Below, piece after piece: positions 1 through 9,664 of a DNA stretch of 64,000 bases (its first letter is position 1; every line of letters starts with the position of its first letter). The translations under genes and the position numbers were made by a program. The DNA comes from Kalaharituber pfeilii (lineage: Eukaryota > Ascomycota > Pezizomycetes > Pezizales > Pezizaceae), in NCBI GenBank assembly GCA_015179045.1, contig WHUZ01000066.1, positions 62,001 through 126,000 on the forward strand. Direction: 5' to 3'. The notes under the pieces were generated by a model. The model was not told the DNA's origin. It worked only from the letters and a program-made list of their open reading frames with translations, and searched no databases.

Positions 1-2215
1 ATTTTGGAAGCGAGGGTGTTCTGCACACGTTACTAGGAGACCCAGGAGTAAAGTCAAATATCGAATGCGACGGGGGTAATACGCCGCTGATGTACGCTGC
101 GATGGGAGGCGACGGGGCTGTAGCCAGCCTCCTGCTCGAGCGGGCTGATGTCGATGTAAACACGAGAGGTTCCGGCGGCCGGACTGCGCTTTCATATGCC
201 GCCAGGAGAGGCCATGAGGCAATAGTGCGCTTGCTGCTTGAGCGAGCTGATGTCGACATAAACGCACAAGATACACGGGAGAGGACTCCCCTTTCATACG
301 CCGCCGAAGAAGGCCATGAGGCAGTAGTGCGCTTGCTGCTTGAGCGAGCTGATGTCGATCTAAACGTGAGAGGTACCTACGACCAGACTGCGCTTTCATA
401 TGCCACCCAGGGAGGCCATGAGGCAGTAGTGCGCTTGCTGCTCGAGAGGGCTGATGTCGATGTAACCGCGCAGGATGTAGGAGGAGGGGCTCCCCTTTCA
501 TACGCCGCCGAGAGAGGCCATGAGGCAGTAGTGCGCTTGCTGCTCGAGAGAGCTGATGTCGATGTAAATGCGCAAGATGAAGACGAGAGGACTCCCCTTT
601 CACACGCCGCCGAGAGAGGCCATGAGGCAGTAGTGCGCTTGCTGCTCGAGAGAGCTGATGTCGATGTAAATGCGCAAGATGAAGATGAGAGGACTCCCCT
701 TTCATACGCCGCCGAGAGAGGCCATGAGGCAGTAGTACGCTTGCTGCTCGAGAGAGCTGATGTCGATGTAACCGCGCAAGATGAAGAAGAGAGGACTCCC
801 CTTTCATACGCCGCCGAGGGAGGCCATGAGGCAGTAGTGCGCTTGCTGCTTCAGCGGGCTGATGTCGATGTAAACGCGAGAGATCCCTACCGCCAGACTG
901 CGCTTTCATATGCCGCCGAGGGGGGCCATGAGGCAGTAGTGCGCTTGCTGCTCGAGAGAGCTGATGTCGATGTAACCGCGCAAGATGGAGGAGGATGGGC
1001 TCCCCTTTCATACGCCGCCGAGAGAGGCCATGAGGCAGTAGTGCGCTTGCTGCTCGAGAGAGCTGATGTCGATGTAAATGCGCAAGATGAAGACGAGAGG
1101 ACTCCCCTTTCACACGCCGCCGAGAGAGGCCATGAGGCAGTAGTGCGCTTGCTGCTCGAGAGAGCTGATGTCGATGTAAATGCGCAAGATGAAGACGAGA
1201 GGACTCCCCTTTCACACGCCGCCGAGAGAGGCCATGAGGCAGTAGTACGCTTGCTGCTCGAGAGAGCTGATGTCGATGTAACCGCGCAGGATGTAGGAGG
1301 AAGGGCTCCCCTTTCATACGCAGCCGAGAGAGGCCATGAGGCAGTAGTGCGCTTGCTGCTCGAGAGAGCTGATGTCGATGTAACCGCGCAAGATGGAGGA
1401 GGATGGGCTCCCCTTTCATACGCCGCCAAGAGAGGCCATGAGGCAGTAGTGCGCTTGCTGCTCGAGAGAGCTGATGTCGATGTAAATGCGCAAGATGAAG
1501 ACGAGAGGACTCCCCTTTCACACGCCGCCGAGAGAGGCCATGAGGCAGTAGTACGCTTGCTGCTCGAGAGAGCTGATGTCGATGTAACCGCGCAAGATGA
1601 AGAAGAGAGGACTCCCCTTTCATACGCCGCCGAGGGAGGCCATGAGGCAGTAGTGCGCTTGCTGCTTCAGCGGGCTGATGTCGATGTAAACGCGAGAGAT
1701 CCCTACCGCCAGACTGCGCTTTCATATGCCGCCGAGGGGGCCATGAGGCAGTAGTGCGCTTGCTGCTTCAGCGGGCTGATGTCGATGTAAACGCGAGAGA
1801 TCCCTACCGCCAGACTGCGCTTTCATATGCCGCCGCGGGAGGCCATGAGGCAGCAGTGCGCTTGCTGCTTCAGCGGGCTGATGTCGATGTAAACGCGAGA
1901 GATCCCTACCGCCAGACTGCGCTTTCATATGCCGCCTGGGATGGCCATGAGGAAATAGTGCGCTTGCTGCTTGAGCGAGCTGATGTCGACATAAATGCGC
2001 AGGATACACAGAAGCGGACTCCCTTTTCATACGCCGCCGAACGAGGCCGTGAGGCAGTAGTGCGCTTGCTTCTTGAACGTGCTGATGTGGACGTGAGTGG
2101 CACGGATCTCGAGGGCAAAACTCCGCTTGCACATGCCCTTGAGCAAGGCCATCACTCTGTAGTACGGTTGCTTGCTGTACAAGCAGACGTGGATGTAAAC
2201 TCACCCGGGGAATAG
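1..2215 (+). pseudogene. Ankyrin-repeat part of an NLR paralogue, 5' cut by window, one frameshift
   Basis: The reading frame is open from base 3; the first ATG at 90 is internal, since the residues before it match the start of the ankyrin domain of the NLR at 22094-26948. It encodes about 16 near-identical 34-residue ankyrin repeats (102-bp period) with the core LLLERADVDV, then stops at 1752-1754. At 1736-1740 a G-run has five G where the same repeat at about 919 has six. Shifting frame there reopens about five more repeats ending at 2213-2215 with the same C-terminus as the paralogue. Repeats 4-8 and 9-16 are arranged in higher-order blocks, which suggests recent unequal exchange. Either a one-base deletion inactivates the C-terminal end or this is a homopolymer assembly error. 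The NACHT part is expected upstream of the window. Confidence 0.85.
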
Positions 2216-3235
2216 GAGAGAATCTCGGTCCCACAGGTAGGTAGTCGAGCAGGGGATGGTCCTATATAGTTTTCAACCTTCCAGCTCAAAGTATGAAAGG
2301 ATGCACATCGAAGTGCATATATGCAAGAAAGTATAGGGAACATTCACCCGGGGGGGGTCTGGTATAAGGTTTCCGTTTGCATAATTCAGAGTTAAGATGT
2401 TGTTTTGTTCTTTGTATGCCCTGTCTATCTGTTTTGCTGTTGTGGATTATCCTAGCAACACAAATTGCCAATCACTGTCTTTCATGCCTTGTTTCTTTCA
2501 TGCCTTGTTTCATTCCATGCTGAAATGTCGCAATATGTTTTCTTCAGCATAACAATAGTTTGGTTCACTCCTAGCTCACGGTACACTCTCTGATAGTCAA
2601 TTGATAAAATTGCAAGTTGACACTTACCAAATCCTGGGCCTAACTGCTGTACTCGGACTGATGGTAGGGGGATGAACGTAGTCAGTCTCTTAGTGAATCA
2701 AAGGAGGTAAGAAAAGTTCAAGATTAGAGGGATATACAAAGGGCTACGGTACCTTCGGTATCATTTCTCACAGGACACGTGAGAGACAGCTCATGTACAA
2801 ATCGAATACAAAGGCGTATTCATAGCGGAGTTCGTGTAAGGTGGCCAGGTTATGCGCCCTTCCAGGTAACGACTAATACAACATGTCATTTCATACAGTA
2901 CAGTGTGAGGTGTAGAGGTCTGCCAAGCACAGCGCACACCAAAGGTCTGTTCCCGCTAGCACGAACTCCCGCGAGTTTGTCTTCGCTTCCATAGGAGGAC
3001 GCGTCATCCTCCATCGCAGCACAACTGCCCTCTTTTACTCGTGTTCCGTGGAATTGACTCTAGAGTGATTTAGGTGAGTGCTGTACCATCCCTGACACGC
3101 TCAGGAACTAACTTTCGTGTTGACTTCCATTACCACCCTGTCACGGCCTACCAGTACCGCAGAATGCACTTTACGGTACCTCTTCTATCCTTCCATCTGC
3201 CATCAGCTCGGTCGCTTCCTAGCGCCCACCATTGG
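2216..3235. other. Non-coding spacer of the duplication, copy 1
   Basis: Intergenic sequence downstream of the ankyrin gene, matching 26949-27945. It contains a C/G-run at about 2347-2356 and no open frame that looks coding. Function unknown. Confidence 0.6.
3231..3235. repeat. Target-site duplication of Copia element (left)
   Basis: ATTGG immediately precedes the LTR start TGTGAAAAGG and recurs at 8848-8852 after the other LTR. Copy 2 of the duplication carries the uninterrupted site near 27943 (CAGCATTGGCTTGC). Confidence 0.93.
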
Positions 3236-3633
3236 TGTGAAAAGGAGTACAGAGGAATAGGCTCAGAGATGTGTGTATTCGATTCTAATGATCAATCAAG
3301 AACGGGGCTTCCAGAGCCCATATATATACAAAAACTCTATAACACGAAGTTGCATACAAAACCAGTGAACAGAACAGCTAAGTATTTGGACTGCCTAATA
3401 TGGAATACTCAGTCCGGAGTGTTTGGGCCATCGCGGATGTTCGGAGTGCTTAGGCCATTGCGGATGTTCGGAGTGCTTAGGCCATTGCGGATGTTCGGAG
3501 TGCTTAGGCCATCGCGGATGTTCGGAGTGCTTAGGCCATCGCGGATGTTCGGATGTTTTACACACTCGGACTGTTTCGCTCGGACTGTTTCGCTCGGACT
3601 GTTTCGCGTGTGTTCGGCTCATGGTTTCTAACA
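3236..3633 (-). repeat. Copia 3' LTR, 398 bp, five 27-bp units
   Basis: Starts TGTGAAAAGG and ends TTTCTAACA. Units starting GGCCAT[C/T]GCGGATG occur at about 3426, 3453, 3480, 3507 and 3534. A second short tandem repeat (CGGACTGTTTCGCT, three copies) follows at about 3567-3608. Confidence 0.94.
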
Positions 3634-3763
3634 CTCCCACTCAACTGCGTGTTCCTGTTCTGATCCTGTAGCCTCCTTAAAACTCTCGATGCCTTATGCA
3701 TACCTCCGTAGCAAAAACCCTATGGGAAAAAAGCTTACGTGAGAGAAAGAGTACTACCCCAAG

Positions 3764-6700
3764 TTACCTAAATTGCTTAACTCCCATTCCTTCCATGAAG
3801 TATTCATGTTTCGTGCGTGCTAATGCTTTTGTGCAAATATCCGCTAGGTTCTCATTGGTTTTGACATACTTGAGTGAGATTGCACCAGATTCAATGGCTT
3901 CACGGATGAAATGGTGACGGATTGCAATGTGCTTAGTCCTATCATGATGCTTAGGGTCTTTAGCTAGATCAATAGCCCCATTGTTGTCTATTCGAATAAG
4001 TTGCCCTTCATGTTGTTGATTGTTGCATCCAGTCTCCCACTTGCTCTTGATTTCATCGAATAGCCTTCGTAGCCATATGCCTTCCTTGCAGGTCTCTGTA
4101 GCTGCCATATATTCAGCTTCGGTTGTGGAAAGAGCTACTGTAGGCTGTTTTCTAGACTTCCAGGAGATCGCAGCACCAGCGAGGGTAAAAACATAGCCAG
4201 AGGTTGATTTGCGTGTGTCAATATCACCGGCCCAGTCAGAGTCGCTATACCCTATAGGATGATGATAGCCTATAATCCGTTCAGTAGCTGAGCTCGAACT
4301 TGACCTTGAGCCTTGAAATAGTAGGCCATGTTGTCGGGTGTGTTGAAGATATCGAAGAACACGCTTTGCAGCTGCTAAGTGTTGAGCTGAGGGGGCAGCA
4401 CTGAACTGTCCAAGTGTAGATACTGTGTAAGCTAGATCTGGCCGAGTTCCAAGCATTGCATACATGAGCTTTCCAACAAGTGACTGGTATTGGCGTATTT
4501 CGGCTGGTGTAGGAGTAGCAGTACTATCTGTTTGTAGTCTGACATTCGAGTCGAGAGGAGTGGAAAGGCTCTTGCATCGATCCATGCCGAAATATACAAG
4601 AATACTGCTGATGTATTTAGTTTGGTGGAGCCAGATTATGCGATTTGGGCGGTCTCGAGTAATCTCAAATCCAATGAATAACTTTACTGCTCCAAGATTC
4701 TTCATGTTGTATTTGCTAGCGAGCTGCTTCTTAATTTGATCTTTGAGTGTAGGATTGAATGAAAAGATCAAGATATCGTCAACCCAGAGCAGCAGTAAAA
4801 TTCCAGACATGATGTAGAGATTTGAATCCTCTGTTGAGCGCTGGAAGCCAATGGATATTAGATATGCATCGATGTCTGCATACCATGCTCGAGGTGCCTG
4901 TTTGAGGCCGTAGAGGGCTTTTCGGAGCTTGCAGACTTGGTTGCTGTTGGAGCTGTTGCTGAAGCCTTCGGGTAGCTCCATATACACTTCCTCATCGAGT
5001 TCAGGGTGAAGAAATGCTGTAATGACATCCATTTCATCAATATCAAGGTCATGTTCTGCAGCAATCGCCATTAGCATTCGAACAGTAGCAAACTTAGCAA
5101 CTGGGGCAAAGGTTTCTTCATAGTCAACTCCTGCTCTCTGCTCATAGCCTTTAATCACAAGGCGGGCTTTATATCTTATGCTGCCATCAGCATTCTGCTT
5201 TACTTTGTACACCCATTTGCAGCCAATCACACTCTTGCTCTCAGGTACCTGAGCTTGGTCAACAAGCTCCCATGTTTGGTTTTCTAGCAGCGAGTTAAGT
5301 TCTTCGCCCATAGCTTGCTCCCACTGAACACAGTCAGGGCTTTGGATGGCTTGCCGGTAGCTAGTCGGTTCACCAATTGCCTCCTTTACTGGTCCCTGGG
5401 CTTGAAAAGCTTTTGTCATGGTATGGCCAGATCTCCACAGAGCATCTGCCAGGGCATTGAGAGCTTCAAGCCTCCCTTCGTCAGGTGTAGCTTGTAGAGT
5501 ACCAGAGTCTAGTGCGTGACAGCACCTAGATATCTCTTCACTTGCATCAGTATGCACAGTGGACACGTGGATTGTGTGGTGCTTAGCCATCTGGTCGGCA
5601 TTGGGGTCTTTACCAGTCATAGAACTGGTAGCTGCAGCACGCGAGCGGCGTGGGCGTTTCTCAATGATTTCTTCTCCAAGACGTAGGCGTGGTATGTCAG
5701 GCTCTGTCCGTTGAGGCATCGTGGCCGGTATCCGAGTCATAGGCAGTGTCGCACCTGGCGTCATAGCCGGCGTCGTAGGTTCATCAGCAATCTCAGTGAT
5801 TCTGTCTTCTGGCCAGATGTCAGGCATGTTAACATCCTGTAGCTCTTCTGTACTGCAGCTGGTAGGTGCATTCAGCTGCTCAGCTGTGGTGATGCCCATT
5901 GGTTTTCTCTCGTCGAATACCACGTCAGCTACAATGTATGCCCGACGGCCTTGTGGGTCCCAAACTCGCCACTGCTTGGTTGTAGTAGGTGAATAGCCGA
6001 TGAAGATGCACTGCTGTGACTTAGCTTGCATGGTACGACGCTTCTGTTTTGGGATATGTGCATAGGCGTGACATCCAAAAATGCGCAGGTGGTGCAGGGC
6101 CGGTTTCTTGCCATACCAGGCCTCATAGGGCGTTTTGTTCTCGAGAGCTCGTGTAGGTGACCTGTTCAAGATATACACAGCTGTTGCAGTAGCTTCTGCC
6201 CAGAATTCCTCATCAAGCTTAGCAGCACACCTCATAGACACTGCCATCTCCTTGATAGTCCTAATTTTTCTTTCACTGACTCCATTTTGATGCTGAGTGT
6301 AGGGTGCGCTGGGTTCATAGGAGATACCGCTGCTTGACAGAATACCTCGGAATCTGCGGTTGTCATATTCTCCCTTGCCATTGTCACACCTGAAACGTTT
6401 GATAACTCTCCCACTTTCCTTCTCTACATGTGCTTTAAAGTCTTGAAAAGCACTGCAGACCTCTTCAACTGTTTTGGATTCAAGGATGTATACCCATGTC
6501 ATGCGTGAATAGTCATCAATGTAGAGGAGGAAGTACCTAGAGTTTCCAGGTGTGACTGGGAATGGACCAGCAGAGTCAGAGTGAATGAGTTGGAGGGGCT
6601 CAGTTGCCCTCTCAGAGGGTGTTCGATTGATTGTGACCTTCTGTTTGCCTTGCAGGCATGGAAAACAGGGACTGCCATCTTTGGATAGCTCTGCCTTTCG

Positions 6701-8299
6701 CAGCTCTATGCCAGTTGCAAGACCATTGGCGAGCGTCTTAACAGCAGCTGTATTCAGGTGTCCTAGGCGGTAATGCCAGAGCTCGAGTGTACCTTTAGCC
6801 AGAACGGTGGTGGCAGGCACGGTAGCGGCAGCGGCAGGCACGGTGGTGGCAGGCACGGTGGTGGCAGGCACGGCAGCGGCAGGCACGGTGGTGGCAGGCA
6901 CGGCGGTGGCAGGCACGGCGTGGGTTTTTCGGAGGTTAATTACGTACATTCCATCTCGACGTTTGACAGTGATGACTGGTCGGTCCTGTTCATCTGCAAT
7001 CCTGCAGGTGCCTGACTTGAATAATGTGCTGTAACCTGCATCCTCTGCTTTTGCTACTGAGAAGAGGTTGCATTTGAGATCTGGAACATATAACACTGAT
7101 TCAAGAGTCATGCACCGTTCATTACCCTGAATAGTCATGGTTCCTATTGCTGTAGCGAAAATTGTGTAGTTGTCTCCCAGTAGTACCTTACGTGGCTTTG
7201 CAAGTGTCTTGTGGCTTGTGAAGTCTGACAGAGTGGAGCACATGTGGTCACTGGCTCCAGAGTCAATGTACCAGGTTCTTCGTTGACAATTGGTGAGGGT
7301 AGCTCTAGTTGCAGAGGCTTTGGCAATATACATCCTTGTCAGGTTAGCACTCGATTTGTTGGAATCATCTGTATTGGATGCGGGGCTCAGTTTCTCTCTT
7401 TTGTTCTTGAGCTCAATTGCCTTCTTCTGTAATCTGCAATCCTCTGCTTTGTGTCCTTCTTTTGTGCAGTACCAACATACTCCTGCAATTCGCTTAGACT
7501 GGGTATCTCTCTTGTTGACTCTATATCCGCCACGGCCGCCACGTCCTGATCTGTAGCCACGGCCACGGCCACGGCCTCCTCCACGGCTATTCGTTGCCAG
7601 TGCTCCGGCGGTAGTAGTGGTTATTGGTTCGAGCTGAGTTTCATAGTCAACAAGGGTACTGAGGACATAGTTGATAGTCTGTTCTGGAATTGGTTTCTCT
7701 GCTATTACACGACGTATGCCTGAAAATTTGGGTGAGAGATGGCGGAGGATGTGGTTGACCATTCCTCTGTCAGTAATAGGGTCATCAGTGTGGGTCAACG
7801 CATTTTGGTAACCTATGAGTCTGCTAATCCATGCAGATACTTTCTCATGTTCACCCATTTTATCGTTTCCAAAGGCCATCTGAATTGCGTTAATACCAGA
7901 GCGGTTTGCAACTGTGTCAAGTCTTTGCTTGAGGGCCTTCCACATCTCAGTAGGCTCATCTGCATTTCCAAGATAAGCTTGAGCAGATAGTGTCAGAGAG
8001 CCGAAAATAATTGAAGCAGCTTGATTAGAGCGTTTGGTAAACTTAGCTAGAGCTTCTGAGTTTGTATTGGGGCCTGAGGTGGATGGTCCGGCACTGCTTG
8101 ATGCTCGTGATGCTCGGGAGGCTAAGGTAGTTTGTTCTGGGGCATGCTCAGTGCCATTGACGATTTCCCAGAGATTGCAGGCCTTGAGAATGAACTTCAT
8201 GGCCACGCTCCATTGTTGGTAGTTTGAGGTTGTAAGCATGGGAGCTTGTCCATGTTTATGACGAAAGACATCAGCAGTGGTGGAGGTGGATCCAGACAT
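3764..8299 (-). CDS. Copia gag-pol polyprotein
   Basis: One intact frame; the first in-frame ATG is at 8297-8299, and the open frame extends upstream without another ATG. It would yield about 1511 residues, normal for Copia. In order: a gag region with a W-rich capsid-like segment; a basic RGG/RGR stretch and CCHC knuckle (CWYCTKEGHKAEDC); aspartic protease (DSGASDHM); integrase with an H..H-C..C zinc region, DDYSRMTWVY and DNGKGEYDN; reverse transcriptase with RYKARLVIKGYEQ and the WVDD active-site variant usual in Copia; and RNase H (SDSDWAGD, STTEAEYMA). Between protease and integrase there is a repetitive VPATTVPAAAVPA tract from a GC-rich microsatellite at about 6805-6920. All catalytic motifs looked for are present, so the element may be autonomous. 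Confidence 0.96.
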   Translation of the reverse strand: MSGSTSTTADVFRHKHGQAPMLTTSNYQQWSVAMKFILKACNLWEIVNGTEHAPEQTTLASRASRASSSAGPSTSGPNTNSEALAKFTKRSNQAASIIFGSLTLSAQAYLGNADEPTEMWKALKQRLDTVANRSGINAIQMAFGNDKMGEHEKVSAWISRLIGYQNALTHTDDPITDRGMVNHILRHLSPKFSGIRRVIAEKPIPEQTINYVLSTLVDYETQLEPITTTTAGALATNSRGGGRGRGRGYRSGRGGRGGYRVNKRDTQSKRIAGVCWYCTKEGHKAEDCRLQKKAIELKNKREKLSPASNTDDSNKSSANLTRMYIAKASATRATLTNCQRRTWYIDSGASDHMCSTLSDFTSHKTLAKPRKVLLGDNYTIFATAIGTMTIQGNERCMTLESVLYVPDLKCNLFSVAKAEDAGYSTLFKSGTCRIADEQDRPVITVKRRDGMYVINLRKTHAVPATAVPATTVPAAAVPATTVPATTVPAAAATVPATTVLAKGTLELWHYRLGHLNTAAVKTLANGLATGIELRKAELSKDGSPCFPCLQGKQKVTINRTPSERATEPLQLIHSDSAGPFPVTPGNSRYFLLYIDDYSRMTWVYILESKTVEEVCSAFQDFKAHVEKESGRVIKRFRCDNGKGEYDNRRFRGILSSSGISYEPSAPYTQHQNGVSERKIRTIKEMAVSMRCAAKLDEEFWAEATATAVYILNRSPTRALENKTPYEAWYGKKPALHHLRIFGCHAYAHIPKQKRRTMQAKSQQCIFIGYSPTTTKQWRVWDPQGRRAYIVADVVFDERKPMGITTAEQLNAPTSCSTEELQDVNMPDIWPEDRITEIADEPTTPAMTPGATLPMTRIPATMPQRTEPDIPRLRLGEEIIEKRPRRSRAAATSSMTGKDPNADQMAKHHTIHVSTVHTDASEEISRCCHALDSGTLQATPDEGRLEALNALADALWRSGHTMTKAFQAQGPVKEAIGEPTSYRQAIQSPDCVQWEQAMGEELNSLLENQTWELVDQAQVPESKSVIGCKWVYKVKQNADGSIRYKARLVIKGYEQRAGVDYEETFAPVAKFATVRMLMAIAAEHDLDIDEMDVITAFLHPELDEEVYMELPEGFSNSSNSNQVCKLRKALYGLKQAPRAWYADIDAYLISIGFQRSTEDSNLYIMSGILLLLWVDDILIFSFNPTLKDQIKKQLASKYNMKNLGAVKLFIGFEITRDRPNRIIWLHQTKYISSILVYFGMDRCKSLSTPLDSNVRLQTDSTATPTPAEIRQYQSLVGKLMYAMLGTRPDLAYTVSTLGQFSAAPSAQHLAAAKRVLRYLQHTRQHGLLFQGSRSSSSSATERIIGYHHPIGYSDSDWAGDIDTRKSTSGYVFTLAGAAISWKSRKQPTVALSTTEAEYMAATETCKEGIWLRRLFDEIKSKWETGCNNQQHEGQLIRIDNNGAIDLAKDPKHHDRTKHIAIRHHFIREAIESGAISLKYVKTNENLADICTKALARTKHEYFMEGMGVKQFR

Positions 8300-8490
8300 T
8301 GTAGGATGATTTGATGTTTGCAGTAGTAGACGTGGAGAGCAGGTGAGCTCGAGGGATTCGAGAAGCGAGGAGCACGAGCGAGGAGTGCAAGCGAGGAATG
8401 TGAGCGAGGAGCACAAGTGAGGAGTGCGAGCAAGGAGTGCAAGTGTGTGAAAAAGTGCGACTTAAATGCGGTGGACTATATTGCACAGTC

Positions 8491-8503
8491 CGGGCTCATA
8501 ACC
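8491..8503 (-). promoter_or_regulatory. Copia primer-binding site, internal initiator-tRNA type
   Basis: Directly inside the 5' LTR the plus strand reads CGGGCTCATAACC, which resembles the anticodon arm of initiator tRNA-Met (anticodon CAT). The element RNA would therefore pair with an internal tRNA segment. Priming by a cleaved initiator-tRNA fragment is established for Drosophila copia; its use here is inferred. Confidence 0.7.
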
Positions 8504-8847
8504 TGTGAAAAGGAGTACAGAGGAATAGGCTCAGAGATGTGTGTATTCGATTCTAATGATCAATGAAGAACGGGGCTTCCAGAGCCCATATATATACAAA
8601 AACTCTATAACACGAAGTTGCATACAAAACCAGTGAACAGAACAGCTAAGTATTTGGACTGCCTAATATGGAATACTCAGTCCGGAGTGTTTGGGCCATC
8701 GCGGATGTTCGGAGTGCTTAGGCCATCGCGGATGTTCGGAGTGCTTAGGCCATCGCGGATGTTCGGATGTTTTACACACTCGGACTGTTTCGCTCGGACT
8801 GTTTCGCTCGGACTGTTTCGCGTGTGTTCGGCTCATGGTTTCTAACA
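8504..8847 (-). repeat. Copia 5' LTR, 344 bp, three 27-bp units
   Basis: Same ends as 3236-3633. The length difference of 54 bp equals exactly two 27-bp units; otherwise the LTRs are almost identical. Confidence 0.94.
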
Positions 8848-8852
8848 ATTGG

Positions 8853-9175
8853 CATGCAGACGCCCTGAGTACCGCAATTGGTGTGGCCAAGCCCATTGGC
8901 GCCCGAAAAGATCTGCCAGGCGTAGCCCTGGAACCCACATGCCCGCATTCTCGCAGATCGTCATGGAAGTCTGTTTCTGGTCGAATACAGAGAGGAAAGG
9001 CGTACAAAGGTGTCCTCAGCAGTTGAGGGATATCTGTGAGCGCAGTTTGTTGTCTCGTGTAAACACATCAAGCTGAACGCGTTGCCGAAGGTCGTTGTTG
9101 ATCTTGTTCTCAGAAAGTAACTAGGTCAGTTTGGGTGACTTGGAGCCACAAGATGCTGAAAGTGAGCGAGGTTAC
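8853..9175. other. Duplicated non-coding DNA
   Basis: Matches 27944-28260; no gene seen. Confidence 0.55.
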
Positions 9176-9189
9176 GAGTCTTAAGAAGC

Positions 9190-9650
9190 CGGCGTTGCCT
9201 TGCGGAAGGAGTTGGGGAAGGTTAGGGCTTGGCTGGAGGCAGCGAATCCGGGGATGGGAAAGATAGGGGGGATTCGCTGGTTGAGAAAAAAGTCGATTCT
9301 GGTGGAGGAGGGGAAAAAGACGAGTTCGGTGGTTGTGTACCTGGGGAAGGAAATCAAGGAGGAGGGGAAAGTCAGGCTGAGCGGGAGATGGCTTGACGCG
9401 GTCCGTTATGAGCCGGGGAGGGGGAGGTTGTAGGGTCCATATCGGGCTCCACCCGCGCTATTGGAGAGTCCGCGGGCAATACATGTACGTAGAAGTGTAA
9501 GGGGTGGATAGGCTTGGGGGCGTAGGCTTGGTGTTTTTAGGCGGGCTGTTTCGGGAGGCGTGACTTTAACCTTTTTTCCTATGTATCTAGCACACCATCG
9601 CCATAGCCCGTAGGGCGGCACGCGATTAATGATATAAAAAAAAAAAAAAA
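9190..9650 (+). mobile_element. ORF1-only LINE-like element (HAL1-like) with poly(A)
   Basis: A 461-bp insertion flanked by a 14-bp duplication GAGTCTTAAGAAGC (9176-9189 and 9651-9664); the single site is intact in copy 2 near 28259-28273. It holds the C-terminal part of a gag-like ORF1, about 165 bp of 3' UTR, the hairpin tail (GCCATAGCCCGTAGGGCGGC) and A15. No RT region is present. The same layout recurs at 30783-32045 and 61090-61890. Confidence 0.88.
9203..9433 (+). pseudogene. LINE ORF1 (gag-like) C-terminal fragment
   Basis: Encodes about 75 residues including KVRAWLEAANPGMGKIGGI and IRWLRKKSILVEEGKKTSS, ending at TAG 9431-9433. Close relatives are at 30795-31299 and 61090-61754. 5' truncated by retrotransposition, so no real start codon. 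Role inferred from the family: an RNA-binding protein of the retroelement. Confidence 0.7.
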
Positions 9651-9664
9651 GAGTCTTAAGAAGC

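Larger units (their letters stand above)
3236..8847 (-). mobile_element. Complete Ty1/Copia LTR retrotransposon
   Basis: A 5.6-kb element bounded by TG...CA LTRs and a 5-bp duplication ATTGG, transcribed on the minus strand (5' LTR 8504-8847, 3' LTR 3236-3633). It holds a single uninterrupted gag-pol frame, a primer-binding site and a short purine tract (GAGTGGGAG on the minus strand, 3634-3642). The LTRs differ by one substitution near 3296, by base changes inside a 27-bp tandem repeat, and by two whole repeat units. That similarity and the intact frame indicate a young insertion, after the segmental duplication. Confidence 0.96.

Noticed and set aside
887..1429. 180-residue minus-strand frame in the first ankyrin region
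   Set aside because: Same repeat artefact: Ser/Thr-rich antisense of LLLERADVDV repeats.
3395..3640. Repetitive HSEHPRWPK frame in the LTR
   Set aside because: The frame is made by the 27-bp LTR repeat; the same occurs at the other LTR with fewer units.
8491..8503. tRNA-Met gene suggested by CGGGCTCATAACC
   Set aside because: Only the anticodon-arm segment is present, adjacent to an LTR; it is a primer-binding site, not a tRNA gene.
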